Below, in pieces: positions 1-12,715 of a stretch of DNA of 64,000 nt. The stretch comes from Coriaria nepalensis (taxonomy: Eukaryota; Streptophyta; Magnoliopsida; Cucurbitales; Coriariaceae). The stretch's first letter is position 1. Every line of letters begins with the position of its first letter. The translations under genes and the position numbers were made by a program. The stretch covers positions 9,369,501-9,433,500 of the forward strand of contig CP114493.1 in the NCBI GenBank assembly GCA_027186245.1, in the 5' to 3' direction. The notes beneath the pieces are model-generated. The model made no database searches and was not told the origin of the DNA. It saw nothing but the letters and a program-made list of their open reading frames with translations.

Positions 1-2747
1 GTTTGGAAATTGATATGCAAATTCACTGTTTTCTCTATTGAGGTCTAGACGCTTTAATTGCTCGACAATGGTATCAAGAGAAAACATCCTTCTCCCAATT
101 ACTTGTGTGGAAGTACCTGTATTTTTTGGGGGGAAAAAACAAAAATTTTCTTGCAGAGTAAGTATATTTGATGATTTGTTTCCATGAAGATAGCAGTTTT
201 TTAATTAATTACTATTATTATTATTATTATTAGTTTTTCTTTCAAGTACCTAACGGGTTGACAAATGATTGATGGTGATTATATGAAATGAGCTCTTGCT
301 GCCCTCCGTTTGCACCGGAAGTTGTTGAAATATCAACAAAGGTCTTTGTTCGCTTTTTCCTTGCCGTTTTTGCTCGCACCTTTACAGCTAGAGCATCTCT
401 GGATGTGTGAGGTCTATGAGCGCCCCCAAACCTTTGTAATTCACTACCAACTAGAGGTTGTTGTGCTAGTGAAGCCATGTCACGGACTTGTTGGGGGCGG
501 CCTCTGGATCTCTTTTTCTTCAATATCTCAGTCTGACTTATATTCATTATGCATTCAAAGGTATGCAACTTATCTTGAAAACCCTTTCCTTCTTCCCGAA
601 CATCAGTGGTACAAAACTGGGGTCCATATAGCCAGTCAATGGCTGCTGTTGCGTTGATAATTTGCTTCTGCTCATTTTGAGGACCTGCTGATCTCTGTCT
701 CGCCATATTTTTGACAGCTGTCACAGTAGATGCTCTAAATGGGGTAGAAGCCTGTCCCTTTTCTGTTCTTCTTTTCTTATGAATGGTAGGAACATGCACC
801 GGATAGCACATCTGATATGCTTGTAAAGAATTATAATGAACCCCTGTGAGATTTGTGCTACTGCTTTTAGCTTGTTTGTCAGTATAAGAACGTCCCCTTT
901 TGGAACCCCTTTTCTGTCCTTTCTCGTTTGAAGTAGGTGTAGTGCTAAGAATGGAATGATCCGGGCTGCTGCTTGGTGGTCGAGTGTCATTAGTTGGTAC
1001 AAATTGCTTTCTGTTATCCTGTTCAATATGAAAACACTCCTGAGAATTAGACTGCTGTTTTGATTCCGGGGAACTCTGCTCAGTAGGAACTTCTGCAGAG
1101 AGAGACCTGTAACCCTCTGGCATTTGACTATTGAAACAATGTAGATCATAGGAACTAGTGTCTACTTGAATATCTTGGACCCTCTGTCCGATTTCTTTGT
1201 CAAAGTGTGTATTTGAACATGACTGCACTTTTTCTGTGTGGAAATCCTGTGTCTTTAATTCCGAGTCTAAACTGAACGATCTGCGTGAAGAACCTTCATC
1301 TCTTGGTTGCACCTCAGCATCAAAATTTAAGACTCTTCTACATGATTTTGCAGACAGATATATCGCTTCTTTGTTTGCCAACTCTGCTCCTACCTCTGTA
1401 GGGGGAGTCACTGGGGGATTCTTAAGTTTCTTTCTGACGTATGCCCTCTTGACTCTTGGGTTTTCCTTTGAACCTGCAGGCTGTGGGGTCACTGGTTTTG
1501 GAGTTTTTCTCGATTTGCCCTCTGTAATCACCTTGGGTCTGTGCTTTCTCCTCCTTGGCTTTGGCTGTGGTGTATCAATCTGGTCATTAATAGGGGCAAG
1601 CTCCTTGTCAAGGTTCTGATTCTCCTGGTTTGGTCTACAAACATCAGCTGATACGGGTCTTTCAGGCGTTGAGAATTTTTTATTCTGTTGTTCCTCATCT
1701 CTTCTATCAACTGAAGGTGTGCTTTGTATTAGGGATAGAAGTCTCTTGGCCTTATCTGGTGTAATGGGCGCAAATTTGGGATTGGCCGCTACAGAAGCTG
1801 AATCGGACTTTGTCTCGGGTGGAAAATTGAGATCATAAGCGTGTTGGTGAGGATAAAAAATAATATCTGCAGAATGGAATTTGTTAAGTTGATTAGAAAG
1901 GTACACAAACAACTCCCGCTACATTTATTTTTTGTCTTAAAGCTAATATTTGATTCTTAGAGTCCTTCAAGCTCTTAGCAGAGGAAGAAAAATAGTTGTT
2001 GTAAGCTCAAAAATCAGGGGAACGACAATTCAAATACGGAAAGTTGATTGTATCAATTTGGCAAGTCGTTTGAAAGTGGCAAGTTTTTCCAAAAGCTAAA
2101 TACAGTTAATACAGTTAGCGAACAATCTAACGTTTGAACAAACTTCATTTTTGAACGGCTAGCCAAATGCACACAAAAAATCATTTACTTCCGGTATTGA
2201 TGGTTCACTCACATTCTTGGTAATCAAATCCAAGAACAAGAGGCGAAAGGCAGGTTTATTCGAACTTACTTTCTGGGGATTCTGTCATACAATCTACATT
2301 ATTCTCAAATCTACCATCTGAGAAGGACATCAACGAACACTTGGGTCCCATTTCATGCCCAAATGATGCTGCTGCGTCAACCGAGCTTGCTGAACCAGCA
2401 TCAGCCAGTGCTAGTAGTTCCAGGAAAGGAATTCCCTCAAATCTGTCAGCTACATTGACAGAAGGGTAGAAGCACGTTCCTTCAAAATCTGATCCCCAAA
2501 CGCTGCTTGTACCCACGCAATCCGAAGCAGCAGTATCTGAACATGCAACTGCTTTTTCTATTACATGAGCTTCTGTGGTAGAACAAAACGAGAATTTATC
2601 TGATCTACACCAATTTTCTGGCAGTTGATTCGCTTCTGTTCTGTAGATCGGCATCGACCTTGGTTCTACAGGCTCGAACGGGGTTGCCGGACACCAGACT
2701 CCCTGAATGTGGACTTCACGCGAATTGCACGCGAATTGCTCTGCCAA
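1..2747 (-). CDS. DEMETER/ROS1-like 5-methylcytosine DNA glycosylase, N-terminal part (runs off left edge)
   Basis: This family excises 5-methylcytosine in the nucleus for active DNA demethylation. Only the N-terminal half is in the window. Exon A (about 2747-2270) carries the family signatures VWCPATPFEPVEPRS and FEGIPFLELLALADAG. Exon B (about 1918-250) holds a basic lysine/arginine/proline stretch beginning KPRRRKHRPKVITEGK, typical of this family, in a low-complexity Ser/Gln-rich arm. Exon C (116 to 1) reads VEQLKRLDLNRE just before the catalytic part, joined in phase at TTAG|GTACTTG. The glycosylase domain and Fe-S cluster lie beyond base 1. One oddity is that the obvious exon A donor (GTAAGT after 2270) leaves one base while exon B is open only in phase 0, so a small exon in 1919-2269 or another junction is missing from my model. 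I cannot tell DME from ROS1/DML. Confidence 0.82.
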
Positions 2748-4581
2748 AGATAAACCAGACAGTCTTAGATTTCACTTTCGCTCATGATAGAACAGAGGCA
2801 GAGGTAGGTGATGATGATCAGAACCAAAAATCGAAAGCACAAATGAAAAACATAATAAATTAAATATAAAGAAATAAGAACAAGGAATGAAAGAAACCCA
2901 GATGCTCCTGTGATGTATCAATGGAATTCTGGGAAGAAGTAAAAGAAATGGTTAAAATTGGAGAAGAAGAGCTTATTACATGAATTTGACTGTCTGGGAT
3001 ACGGTGTTTTGATAGGAAGAACAGTGTAAAAAACAGAAACGGATCCTAAATTCTCAGGTAAATGTCAAAAGCTGTAAAGGAAAATAGTAACCGGCGGAGC
3101 GAGTGAATGGCCGGAGATCTGAGTCCTTTTGTTTTTCTCAGATCTGGTTTAAGTAAATTAAAATGGAACCATTATTTACAGAGTAAAGAAAATTTCTTTA
3201 AAAAAAAAATGGTGAAAGTTTTATATAACCCTTTTCCCGGGAAATAGTTTTTTTTTTTAATTTTTTTAATTTTAATAAACTAATTAGACTAACAGTAAGA
3301 TTAAGGTATTGAATTATACGGTTCTAGTTACTATACTGAACGTTTATGAAGGGTATAATAGTAAAATCGATAATAGCCAATGGCCGCGGCGTGTGAAGCG
3401 TCGAGTCAGGACTCAAACACGTGATCTAACTGAAAATCAGAGCGGCTTACGTGGCACCAAGGGCTGGAAAATTGGCACGAGCTGTTGTATTAAAAAGTCA
3501 GCTAAGGTTTGACGACGTCAGTTAGCCGCTAGTGCGGGCGATGGTATCGAGAGCGTCGGTTTTGTTGCAGTTTGTTCTCATCTGTCGTCAAGTTCCAGGT
3601 CCTACATCGAGCCGTTAACTAACGTCGTTAGTGGTCCCCCATCTTAGCAGTATAGTGTGGGGGCACGCTTTCCTAATGTCATTTGTTTGATTATTTCGCT
3701 TTAATTAGATTTGATGTTAACGGTGACGTCCTTTTCTTTTTTTAATTATTCTGATCGGACGGTGGTGGAGTGATCGTGGGCTACTATTGTTGCTTACTGC
3801 TGATTATTAGTTGATAAGGTTTGTTTAGCTTATTTTTAGTCAAAACTAACCTTTAATGAGAAAAGGTGACGGAATATAAAGTACACATTACATATTAACT
3901 TAAAAAAATGTAAATATATTAAATAAGAAAATAACACGTAATTTAAGTATCTTTTTTAATCATTAACCGTTTCACTCTAATTTATAAATTTTTATATATT
4001 ATAAAAATAGAGATTTATATATGAGGTAAGAATTATCATATTTATTTTACGTCATTAATATAGATTTATTCGTATAATTATTTATAAATGAAATAAGGAG
4101 ATTCATTATTAATAATTATTTAAGGTTGTCTTAAACTAAATAATTATACGTCATTAATATAGCTTTAAATATTGATATTTTTGGGAGACAATATTTACTA
4201 CGTCGCGCACGTGTCAACCTGTGCCGTCAAATAATGTCAACTTATAAAAATAACTTGCATTTATAAATAAGTGAATCTATTTCGAGATGTGAGATAGAAG
4301 ATACCTCGTACTTATAATTATAACCGATAAATATATGAAGCTAAATAGATAATATAATAATATATGCTACCGGTCGTTAGGTGAACAAAGTTCTTACATC
4401 AAACCACTGGTTTATCCACTACAATCAAATTGAACGGATACAAATGAGTGAAGTGAAAATAGGGGGGCTATGAGGTGGGCCCCATGACATCCATTTGTAT
4501 TTTTAGATTTTGTATGTTTTATTTGTTATTGACTATTATTTTAGATAAAATTTAAAATATAAAGTATTATTTATTTATATA

Positions 4582-4660
4582 AATTATTTAATTTTTAAAA
4601 TAAAGTAATTAAAGTAATTATTTAATTTTTAAAATAAAGTAATTAAAGTAATTATTTATT
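4582..4660. repeat. 34-bp AT-rich tandem repeat, two copies plus a partial third
   Basis: The unit starting AATTATTTAATTTTTAAAAT occurs at 4582-4615 and again at 4616-4649 without visible change, followed by a partial third copy. It lies in non-coding spacer and is probably recent local slippage or duplication. Confidence 0.85.
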
Positions 4661-5319
4661 TTTATCATGCTTTTATGGAAATTAATAATATACACTTGTG
4701 TATCATGTTTTTCAGAGAAAAGAGGAGGTTTGTAGCTTTTTAGATAAAGTAAAAGGGTAATTGTTATTTACGAAATTACCCAACTAGGAACCTACTCGAA
4801 CAATTTATTTGTGTAAGAACTTGTAATCTTTGTTTAACATGTGAGCTATTGTTTGATTGACTGTATATGATGATATAAATAATATAATATATAATTAATT
4901 AATTTTAAATAAAATAAATCTCCTCAAAATTTTATTGTAAATATTACATGAGAGAATACAACTTTTATCTCATAATCTCATAATACATCAACACCTGAAG
5001 ATTTTATATTCAAATTTACTAGCATTGTCATAGAAAAAAATAATAATAAATATATAAATATATAAAATAAGTAAAATTTATTAATTAAAATAATAATTTA
5101 ACCTCGTTTCAACTGAACAGATATGCTTTCTACTATTAACGATTTCGAAAAGTACATGTCCACTTTTGGAATTTCATGTCGGTCGGTCTTCCTTAAAGTT
5201 TGGAGAACATTGTTTTGATTTGGTAACATGTAAGTAAATGGATAAATAATTTATATATTAATCAGTAAAAATTAGTTAACAATCATAATTTATTTAAATT
5301 AAATTAAATTAAATTATAC

Positions 5320-5372
5320 ATTGAGAATTGTTCGACGTGCAAACCGGCACGTCAGAATTGAGAATTGTTCTA
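5320..5372. repeat. Palindrome flanked by a direct repeat
   Basis: GACGTGC and its reverse complement GCACGTC flank a 6-bp spacer at about 5334-5353. The 14-mer ATTGAGAATTGTTC occurs just before it (about 5320) and just after it (about 5358). Both arms contain ACGT cores. The function is unknown. Confidence 0.6.
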
Positions 5373-6830
5373 CCGAGCAGGAATGGAGCAAGGAAAGCAG
5401 AGAGCTGGCATGTACATCTACACGTGTCGTGATGCTAATGCCCGCAGCATGGAAAAGTCATTCTTCATGGTGATAATATCAGAGCGCATTATGAGGGTGA
5501 TGGAAGATTCCCCGTATGCCAAGACTCCTCCAGAGGTGGTGGTGGTGGTGGTGACTCACAGATTTTCACCGTTACCGTAACGGTGTGAACAAGGAAAGAA
5601 GCGACAGAGTAAAAAGGTTTGGTGAATGGGAAAATACTATTTTATTATTGATTGGTCACACGGTTCATGAAACTACTACCCAAATCAAAGACCAACTAGC
5701 TGTAAATACTAGCTAGTTCCTCATTGTATAATTGAACGCATTTTATTAAGAAGAACAGCCGTTCAATTTTATTACATAAAGTCAAATTTTATATCTATCT
5801 TTACAAATCACTCTACCACCATTAACTACTGCTGTCGTAGGTGACTACCGCCCATTGCCACCACTAACCACAAAAGTTGGCAACCACCGCCGCCTATAAA
5901 TAGATATAGAAGAAAAAAAAAATTGATTTAAAATAATAAAATATATTAAAAATTATAATTTTAACATTAAAAATAAAACTAAAAATTATTTAAATTGTTG
6001 GGTAAGAAAATAGGCTGTCTCAATCGTCAGCTCACCCAAATCACCAACGACATGTTTGGAAAGAGCATTATACTTAACATGAGCAAGCTGAGGAAATCTC
6101 CTTGGCAACTCAACTCAACTTAAACATGTAATTTAAGGTGAAACATCTTAAAATTTATATTTATTATACTTTTTATTTTAAAGCTAAAGTAATAAACCAT
6201 AACCAAAACAGTATTTAAAAAAAAAAAAAAATTAATAAAATAAAAGATGGCTTTTTATAAAATTTCTCACCGTAAACCCGTTCTACAAGTTTTAAAACTT
6301 CAATTCTTCCACGAAAAGAAAGAAAGAAAAAAACTGGAAAACTAAGTGGGGATAGCATTAGTTACGGATGAAAATCCTACAAAAAATCAGGATATACTAT
6401 ACAATGATTTGAGATCAGACAACTGCTTCCTACCCCGTACACTCAAAAAGAGATAATCCCTCATGGGCTGGGAGCCAGCCCGTTAAGTCCAAATCAATAT
6501 GGGCTAGAGGCTGAGATTTGAGTGGTGGTCAAAATTTCAGTGGGCCTAGGATAGGGTGGTAAGTCATAATCCCAAATTTTCCGATACAATGACCGGTTCC
6601 GATTTGAATGTTACCAGGACGGTAGAAGAAGAAGAAGAATTTGGATTCAAATCAAGTGGATCAATTTATCCAAACGTAGCAGCTTAATTCACTAGTTGTA
6701 TTCACGAAGTTATATCAGAGCCGAGTTACCCTTAGAATTCAGCATACAGCTCCACATAGTAGCTGATGTGCAGCATATACGTATATACTCATTTATATAG
6801 TGCTGTGGATGAAGCAAGTTGTTTAATTAT

Positions 6831-7902
6831 TCAAGCAAAGAAGAGTGTAAGCATCCAGACGAAGTAACTAACCAGAAGGCAGAAACTACAATGTCTTAAT
6901 TTTTTTGTTCCAACATGAACCATGGAAGAATAAAACATAAAACAGCCGTTCAGATTGGCAAAAGTTTGAAACACAAAGCTGGAGAATGTTAACTTTAAAC
7001 TAGTAAAGAACACAAGGATCCATGGAAATTTCTATTGTCATAGACATCAAGTCTTGTATTGAGAAACCCCATCAAGTTCCAAACTTTCCATATTTTTTTC
7101 TTTTAGCTTTCTTCCTTCATACTTCTCACAACACCTGACATCAGAACCCTGCACTCATATCCACAGAAAACGGCCAACCTGTATACGAATATCATCATAA
7201 GCTGCCTATGGGTTAACAGGAAATCCTGAGCCTGCAAAACTAGCAAAAATATGTAAGATTTGACTACCTACAAATATTAAGAAGGGGATATCCTCTTCCA
7301 TATCAGATGAAGACAAGGATTTGGCTTTGAAAATTCAGTTGAGAAGGAGAGGTAAAGCTATTTCTATTCCCACAACCTTAGAATAGTTATTCCAAAATTA
7401 TGTAGATAACGATGAGTACCCTTTTAGACTCTGGATCTTATAAGTAAACAGAACTAGGATGAGGGCAAAGGGTTGTAACCAGCCTAGATTGAAAATGATG
7501 ACAGCAAGTTTCAAATGTTTAAATAGAGGGCCTTAAATGAGCATTGTTTATGATTATTCAAGGAGGGTTAAGAAAAATGATGTTTTCACTCTCAATAACA
7601 CTTGACAGTGAAGAAACCTGTCCTCCACCTGCACAGTGGAAATGGGCAGTGAGCTGCTTTTTACGAAATTGTATGAACCTGCTACGAAGTTCTAGCATAA
7701 TCTAGGACCAATGAGGCAAGGCCATATAGGATAGAGAGGAAGTTCGCTTGGATTTTTGCTACTTGACCTCTCCTCATTGTTCCTAGAGTACACAATTAAG
7801 CCTCATGTGTAGGTGAGAAGATGCTCCATTAATAATACCACGAAAGTCTGTTCATTTTTCTGTATAAAATAATACCAGACAGTTCCTCAGCTCAGGGTCA
7901 CT
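6831..7902. other. 3' flank of the U2AF35 gene
   Basis: This stretch lies downstream of the U2AF35 stop codon on the minus strand. It is moderately AT-rich with no convincing coding potential and probably includes a long, possibly spliced 3' UTR. I see no other gene. Confidence 0.35.
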
Positions 7903-9507
7903 TCATCCAGAATGCTGCTGTTGGTGCTGAGGCTCCTCAGAGTGATTTCTGTTATCTGCAATGTCCTTATTAGTAGCGACATCATTGTTATTACCAGTAC
8001 CGTGTTCACCCTGTTCACGGTCCCTGTTCCATTGCTCAATCTTAGCCCTTCTTTCAGCACTGCTTTCCCTGACTGGACTCCTATTCCGCCTCCCTCCAGG
8101 GCTTCTACTTCTTCCCCCTCCTCCTCTACGCCCAGGGCTACGACTTCTAGGCCTCCTTCCCTTATCATGGTAGCGGCTGTCCCTAAAATCATCTCTTCGA
8201 CCAGAACCACGACCATGTGAACGGTCATCATATCCACGGTGCCTTTGGGGACTACGGCTTCTGCTACGATGCCTCTTTCTTCCAAATAAGCGCCTCCTCA
8301 ATTCCCTACAATTGAGTAGAAAATCCCACATGTTACCAAAATGATTGAAAATTGAAAACAGAACAGAACAGAACAAACAAAGAAAAAACAAAAACAAACT
8401 TTCAAGGTTTCACCTGCTAATCTTCTTTAAGTGCATGAAGTTGCAGTAGCCACCTCGATTGCATACATTTTCCTCATACTGCCTACATGTAGCTTCACGG
8501 AAATCGGTCACCGGGGAGAAGTCAACAATGATAGGACTTCCTGTAGAATATAAAATGAAGCAAGCTGTGAAATAACGATAGTACCCGGATCATTTAGATA
8601 TCTAAACGTCTCATATCACATCAGAGTGGAAAACCATGAGAAAATAATCAATATGTGCAGCAAATATCCATGACTAAAATTTACCATGAGCAATAAAGGA
8701 TAGAGAACCACCGATTTTACAATGAAATTAGGGATTAGTTCGTCTCATGAGTAGCAGACGATGAGAGTAGGTACCCTATTGGATTTCAAAAAGCTCAGAA
8801 TACAGTAGAAAAGACCATTACTATGCAACGGGAAGTATCTGTGATTATAAATGTCGTAGAGAGGGAAAGAAAGATAACCTGCATAAAACCTTCCGGTGAG
8901 ATTCTGAAGAGCATTTGCAGCATGCTCTTCCTCTCTAAATTGAACGTATACATTACCCACCTGTTCAAATAATTCACATACCAAATAAGCAACTTCAAAA
9001 TATAAGAGAAACACGAAATTTCTCAAATTGAATATAACCTACCATATGATCAGCCAGATTATCACAAATATTTAAGCTCTCAATCTCTCCGTACTTGCTC
9101 AGCTCCTCGAACAGATCCTCGTAAAAATCCTGCATGACAGTGTTCGAATAAAAACCATACCAAAATTTCCTTCATAACCTAAGCAAAACTCCGACTAATC
9201 AATTACAGTCTCCAACTTCAGATCAATAAGTAAGAGAGAGAGAGAGAGAGAGAGGAGAAAAGCCACAAACCTCGAAGTGGTCCTGGATCTTACGCGGATC
9301 TAGAGCTTGTCCCTGCGGATCGACGCCGGGAGTGATCATGTCAGGTCGCTGATACATATTAGAGAGGACAAGGGTGGGGCTGATGGTAGGCTTTGTGTGA
9401 AGTCTCGAGCAGCGATCTCCATGCCTGCACGCTCCGATCTTGAAGTAAAAGGGGCAGTTCACTCTATCCTTCTCTGTTCCGAATATCGAAGCCAAGTGCT
9501 CCGCCAT
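7903..9507 (-). CDS. U2AF35: U2 snRNP auxiliary factor small subunit, U2AF35
   Basis: The nuclear splicing factor U2AF35 recognises the 3' splice-site AG as a heterodimer with U2AF65. Five coding exons (9271-9507, 9043-9129, 8879-8960, 8414-8540, 7903-8305) sum to 936 nt, or 311 aa. The start [20 protein letters not shown] is the family N-terminus. In order there is a first CCCH zinc finger ([20 protein letters not shown]), a U2AF-homology RRM ([20 protein letters not shown]), a second CCCH finger ([19 protein letters not shown]) and a C-terminal RS-rich tail with RSRSRSP and RSRSPGRR runs plus a glycine stretch. The usual GRPII at the end of the RRM reads GSPII. The 5' flank has a telo-box-like AAACCCTA (minus strand) near 9559-9566, common in plant housekeeping promoters. 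Splice junctions are canonical and phase-consistent. Confidence 0.95.
9232..9254. repeat. GA/CT microsatellite in the first intron of U2AF35
   Basis: A run of about eleven GA dinucleotides lies within 20 bases of the exon 1 donor. On the transcribed strand it is a CT tract. Confidence 0.85.
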
Positions 9508-9748
9508 TTATGTTGTTTCTCAGGACTCCCTCCCCTTCTTTCTCAATCTGATTTTAGGTCTAGGGTTTATAAAACTCCTTCGCGATAAGGTCAAGGGAGT
9601 TGCATTCGCGCGTGAATCCTAACCGCCTTCAAAATTATTTTTCCCTCTTTTTTCCTTACTTTATAATCGTATTAATTTTTAACTTCGATGCAAAAAAATA
9701 AATAATAAAAAATAATTATTAATTATTTTAAATATATTTATTAAACAT

Positions 9749-9779
<31 letters not shown>

Positions 9780-10519
9780 TATAATAACAAAATTTTATAT
9801 ATTGAAGAAAATCTTAGAAATAATAATATTAATTGAATATTTCCAATGCAATTAATAATATTGATCCATAAATAATTAATACCAAAACATAAATCATACA
9901 CCAAAACAATAGGAAGTCATATCATACTGTCCATTGCTCTGCTGAAAACTAAAACTGGAAAAATTGTGTCTGGAATCCCACTGTTTGAGTAACTTGCAAT
10001 AAAGTCGGGATTTTCAGCAACTTTGAATTTGGTTTGTAATCACAAACAATTACCATAAAGGTTAGCAATCTTCAGTCCAAAAAGTCACAATAAGTATGAG
10101 ATATTCAGTCCAAAAAATAGATTACAACAGGCTTCACCAAATATGTGGAAGGCTTTATCATTTCTGCCATTTTTGCTCTGTTCCAAACTTGTTGTTGAAC
10201 TACTGACAGTTATCTATCCTAAGTACTATCTATAAGCTTTTGATACAATTTCTATTTTGCTTGCTACATCAAATATTGATTAGGTATTGACCAGTAATAT
10301 TCAATTTGTTAAAAAGTTAAATAAGAAGAACTCTCTCATGGCCCACGACTACGGCCCAAAAACAGATTAGTTTCAAAAGAGTCCCAGGTAACGACTGGAA
10401 TCTTCGCTAATTGTTCCCTCCGCCCGTAAACTCACCCCACCCCCAAACAACCAAAACCAACCATCCAAACCAATCTCTCTCACTTTTCTCTCTGTCGCTC
10501 TAGAATTTACAGAGCATCA
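9508..10519. promoter_or_regulatory. Divergent intergenic region between U2AF35 and peroxiredoxin IIE
   Basis: U2AF35 (minus) and the peroxiredoxin gene (plus) are head to head, so this 1-kb spacer must hold both promoters. It includes a telo-box near 9559, a site II-like GGCCCA near 10353, poly-A and TA runs near 9750-9782, and a CT-rich leader just before the peroxiredoxin start. No gene is visible. Confidence 0.5.
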
Positions 10520-11212
10520 ATGACTACCTCATTCAGCTTCTCAAGGCTATCCCTTACTCACACTTTATCCACCGCTACATCTCTACTCCCACCGAGAACA
10601 CCCGCTTTCTCTTCAACTCTCTCTTCTAAGCTCTCCTTCGCCTCCCTCCCTCTCAGACTCCGCAACAATTCAAAACCACTCAAATTCTCCACCACCTCTG
10701 CACCCAAATCGACCGTCAACGCCACCATTTCCGTCGGAGACAAGCTTCCAGAATCCACCTTCTCCTACCTCGACGCCGCCGGTGAGCTGCAGACCACCAC
10801 CGTCTCCGACCTAACCAAAGGTAAGAAAGCCATCCTCTTCGCCGTTCCCGGCGCCTTCACCCCTACCTGCTCTCAGAAGCACGTTCCAGGCTTCATCGAG
10901 AAATCCGCTGAGCTCAAAGCCAAAGGCGTTGACACTATCGCCTGCATTTCTGTCAACGACGCGTTCGTGATGAACGCGTGGAAGGAGAATCTGAAGGTCA
11001 ACGACGAGGTACTCTTGTTATCCGACGGAAATGGTGATTTCACTAGGGCTATTGGTGCTGAGCTCGATTTGAGCGATAAACCGGTAGGATTAGGCGTTAG
11101 ATCAAGGCGTTATGCTCTCTTGGCCGAGGATGGAGTTGTAAACGTGCTGAATTTGGAAGAAGGCGGTGCTTTCACTTTCAGTGGAGCTGAGGATTTGCTC
11201 AAAGTGCTCTGA
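10520..11212 (+). CDS. PRXIIE: Peroxiredoxin IIE, chloroplastic
   Basis: A type II atypical 2-Cys thiol peroxidase that reduces H2O2 and alkyl hydroperoxides in plastids, using glutaredoxin/glutathione or thioredoxin. The gene is intronless and encodes 230 aa. Residues 1 to about 66 form a Ser/Thr/Leu/Arg-rich, acid-poor stretch that looks like a chloroplast transit peptide. The catalytic motif PGAFTPTCS puts the peroxidatic cysteine at about residue 117, and ACISVND puts the resolving cysteine at about 142, the 24-residue spacing expected for type II enzymes. The chosen ATG is the first in the frame and follows a CT-rich leader. Transit peptide plus core agrees with the usual length, and all key residues are present. 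Confidence 0.96.
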   Translation: MTTSFSFSRLSLTHTLSTATSLLPPRTPAFSSTLSSKLSFASLPLRLRNNSKPLKFSTTSAPKSTVNATISVGDKLPESTFSYLDAAGELQTTTVSDLTKGKKAILFAVPGAFTPTCSQKHVPGFIEKSAELKAKGVDTIACISVNDAFVMNAWKENLKVNDEVLLLSDGNGDFTRAIGAELDLSDKPVGLGVRSRRYALLAEDGVVNVLNLEEGGAFTFSGAEDLLKVL

Positions 11213-11852
11213 TTCGAAAAGGAGAGTTTTTTCTCTTGTTGTCAACTCATAAGTGTTTTCGAGGCTTTTTGCTTTCTTTCTTTTTCGTTAGCTTAAGTAC
11301 AATTGACATTTCCCCTTTGGTCTTGATTTGAATAAAAAGTCTCAGTTACATGATTGCTTGGTTCTCTCAATCTGAAGCATCAATCATTATACATGTAACA
11401 TGTTGAAGCAACAAGGATACGATTTAGAGTGAGTTGACTCTTACTTCCAATGTAGTTGGATCTAAGATTTCTCTGTTCAACTTACAAAAAACTCCCTGTT
11501 CTCCCTGTTGCTCTTTGTTTTTCTTTCCTCTCGCAATGCTCTGATTTGCTCTCTTTATCATGTGACGTTTACTTAGATAAATACAAGATAAATAGAATAC
11601 CAGAAAGAGTATATTAGCTTTCGTAAAAGACATTAATGGAGAAAGTTCATCTTCATTCATGCTTGAAGCAATACAGGAAGGCTAACATATAGCCAAAAAG
11701 AATACAAGAAAAACAGGCCAGCTCATAAACAGTAAACAATGACAAGGTAAAAAAACGCTCATCCTCACAACTAGAAAAAGAAATGGCTATGGATCCAGTA
11801 CTGAAATGTACGTCCAAAGGATTCAAATGATTGAAAAATACATCCAAAAACC
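11213..11852. other. 3' UTR of peroxiredoxin and spacer
   Basis: A likely polyadenylation region (GAATAAAAAG near 11331) follows the peroxiredoxin stop. The rest has no coding signal I trust and leads into the copia remnant. Confidence 0.4.
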
Positions 11853-12715
11853 TTATACATGCATGCATTTAGGATGACAAAAGATATTAAGAACGCCAAG
11901 CTTTGACATAAGTTTGAGATGTTGAGTAGATGACAGAGACTTGGTTAAAAGATAAGCCGGTTGTTCTTTGGTATTGACATAATGCAAGAAAATCGTCTTG
12001 TCTTGTATTTTGTCACGAACAAAATGATAGTATAAGTTAATGTGTTTTGTCCTTTCATGAAACACAGGGTTAGTAGCAATGTTTATGGCAGATTGACTAT
12101 CATAAAAAATAGAGGACGGTTGTGTTGATGGAAAACCAAGTTCTTGGAGAAGTTGTCCGATCCAAAGAATTTCACAAGTGACTCATGCCACGGAACAATA
12201 TTCTGCCTCAGATAAAGATCTGGAAACAACTCCTTGCTTCTTTGATTTCCAGGAGATGAGAGAACAATCGAGTTGAATGCAGTAACTCGAGGTGGATCGT
12301 CTGGAAATGGGGCATGATGCCTAATCACTGTCATAGAAAGCCATGAGCTAAAGAGAGGAATTTTTTGACAAAAAAATACCAAGACCAGGCGCCTTCTTAA
12401 TGTAGTGAAGAATTCTGTGAGCTGCATTTAGGTGAGATTGAAAGGGTGCATGCATAAACTGGCTTAGGAGTTGAACTAGATAACTGAGATCAGGGCGTGT
12501 CATGGTTAAGTAGATTAATCTTTCAATAAGCCCTTTGAAAAGGTTGAACATTAGGAAGAGTATCAGCAGAAGAAGAAGGTAGAAGCTTTAAGTTCAATTC
12601 CATTGGAGTTTGAATATGTTTACAAGCGGAAAGGCCAGAGTCTTGTAGAAGTTCAAGAGCAAATTTGATTAAGGAAAATTCCAGAAGTAGATCGAGCTAT
12701 TTGGTATACTTAAAA
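11853..12715 (-). mobile_element. Ty1/copia retrotransposon remnant (end of reverse transcriptase plus RNase H)
   Basis: Minus-strand reading shows the typical copia pol tail in broken frames: RLIYLTMTRPDLSY (about 12470-12530), the RNase H stretch [10 protein letters not shown] (about 12230-12260), and HERTKHINLYYHFVRDK followed by LLTKSLSS near the C-terminus (about 11930-12060). The frame is interrupted by a stop just after the SEAEY-like motif (about 12180) and by frameshifts near 12360 and 12540. Integrase, gag and the front of the reverse transcriptase are absent, so this is a 5'-truncated dead copy. I could not delimit LTRs. Confidence 0.85.

Larger units (their letters stand above)
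2748..6830. other. Glycosylase 5' flank and long AT-rich intergenic region
   Basis: 2748-3240 is the likely 5' UTR and promoter of the glycosylase gene, with a short inverted repeat (AGATCTGAG near 3114 and CTCAGATCT near 3138). The rest is AT-rich spacer with a 34-bp tandem repeat at 4582-4660 and a small palindrome near 5334-5352. Short ORFs here (67-71 codons) resemble nothing I know and have no splice context. I see no RNA gene. Confidence 0.5.

Noticed and set aside
310..1619. Plus-strand ORFs of 115 and 140 codons opposite the DEMETER/ROS1-like exon
   Set aside because: They are shadows of the minus-strand coding exon, with no family resemblance and no splice context.
5365..5580. 71-codon ORF in the AT-rich spacer
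   Set aside because: No homology recognised, ends in a valine run from a GTG repeat, no supporting promoter or splice signals.
7887..8285. Overlapping ORFs on both strands around the U2AF35 RS tail
   Set aside because: Low-complexity RS-coding DNA produces long open frames in other registers. The U2AF35 frame explains the region.
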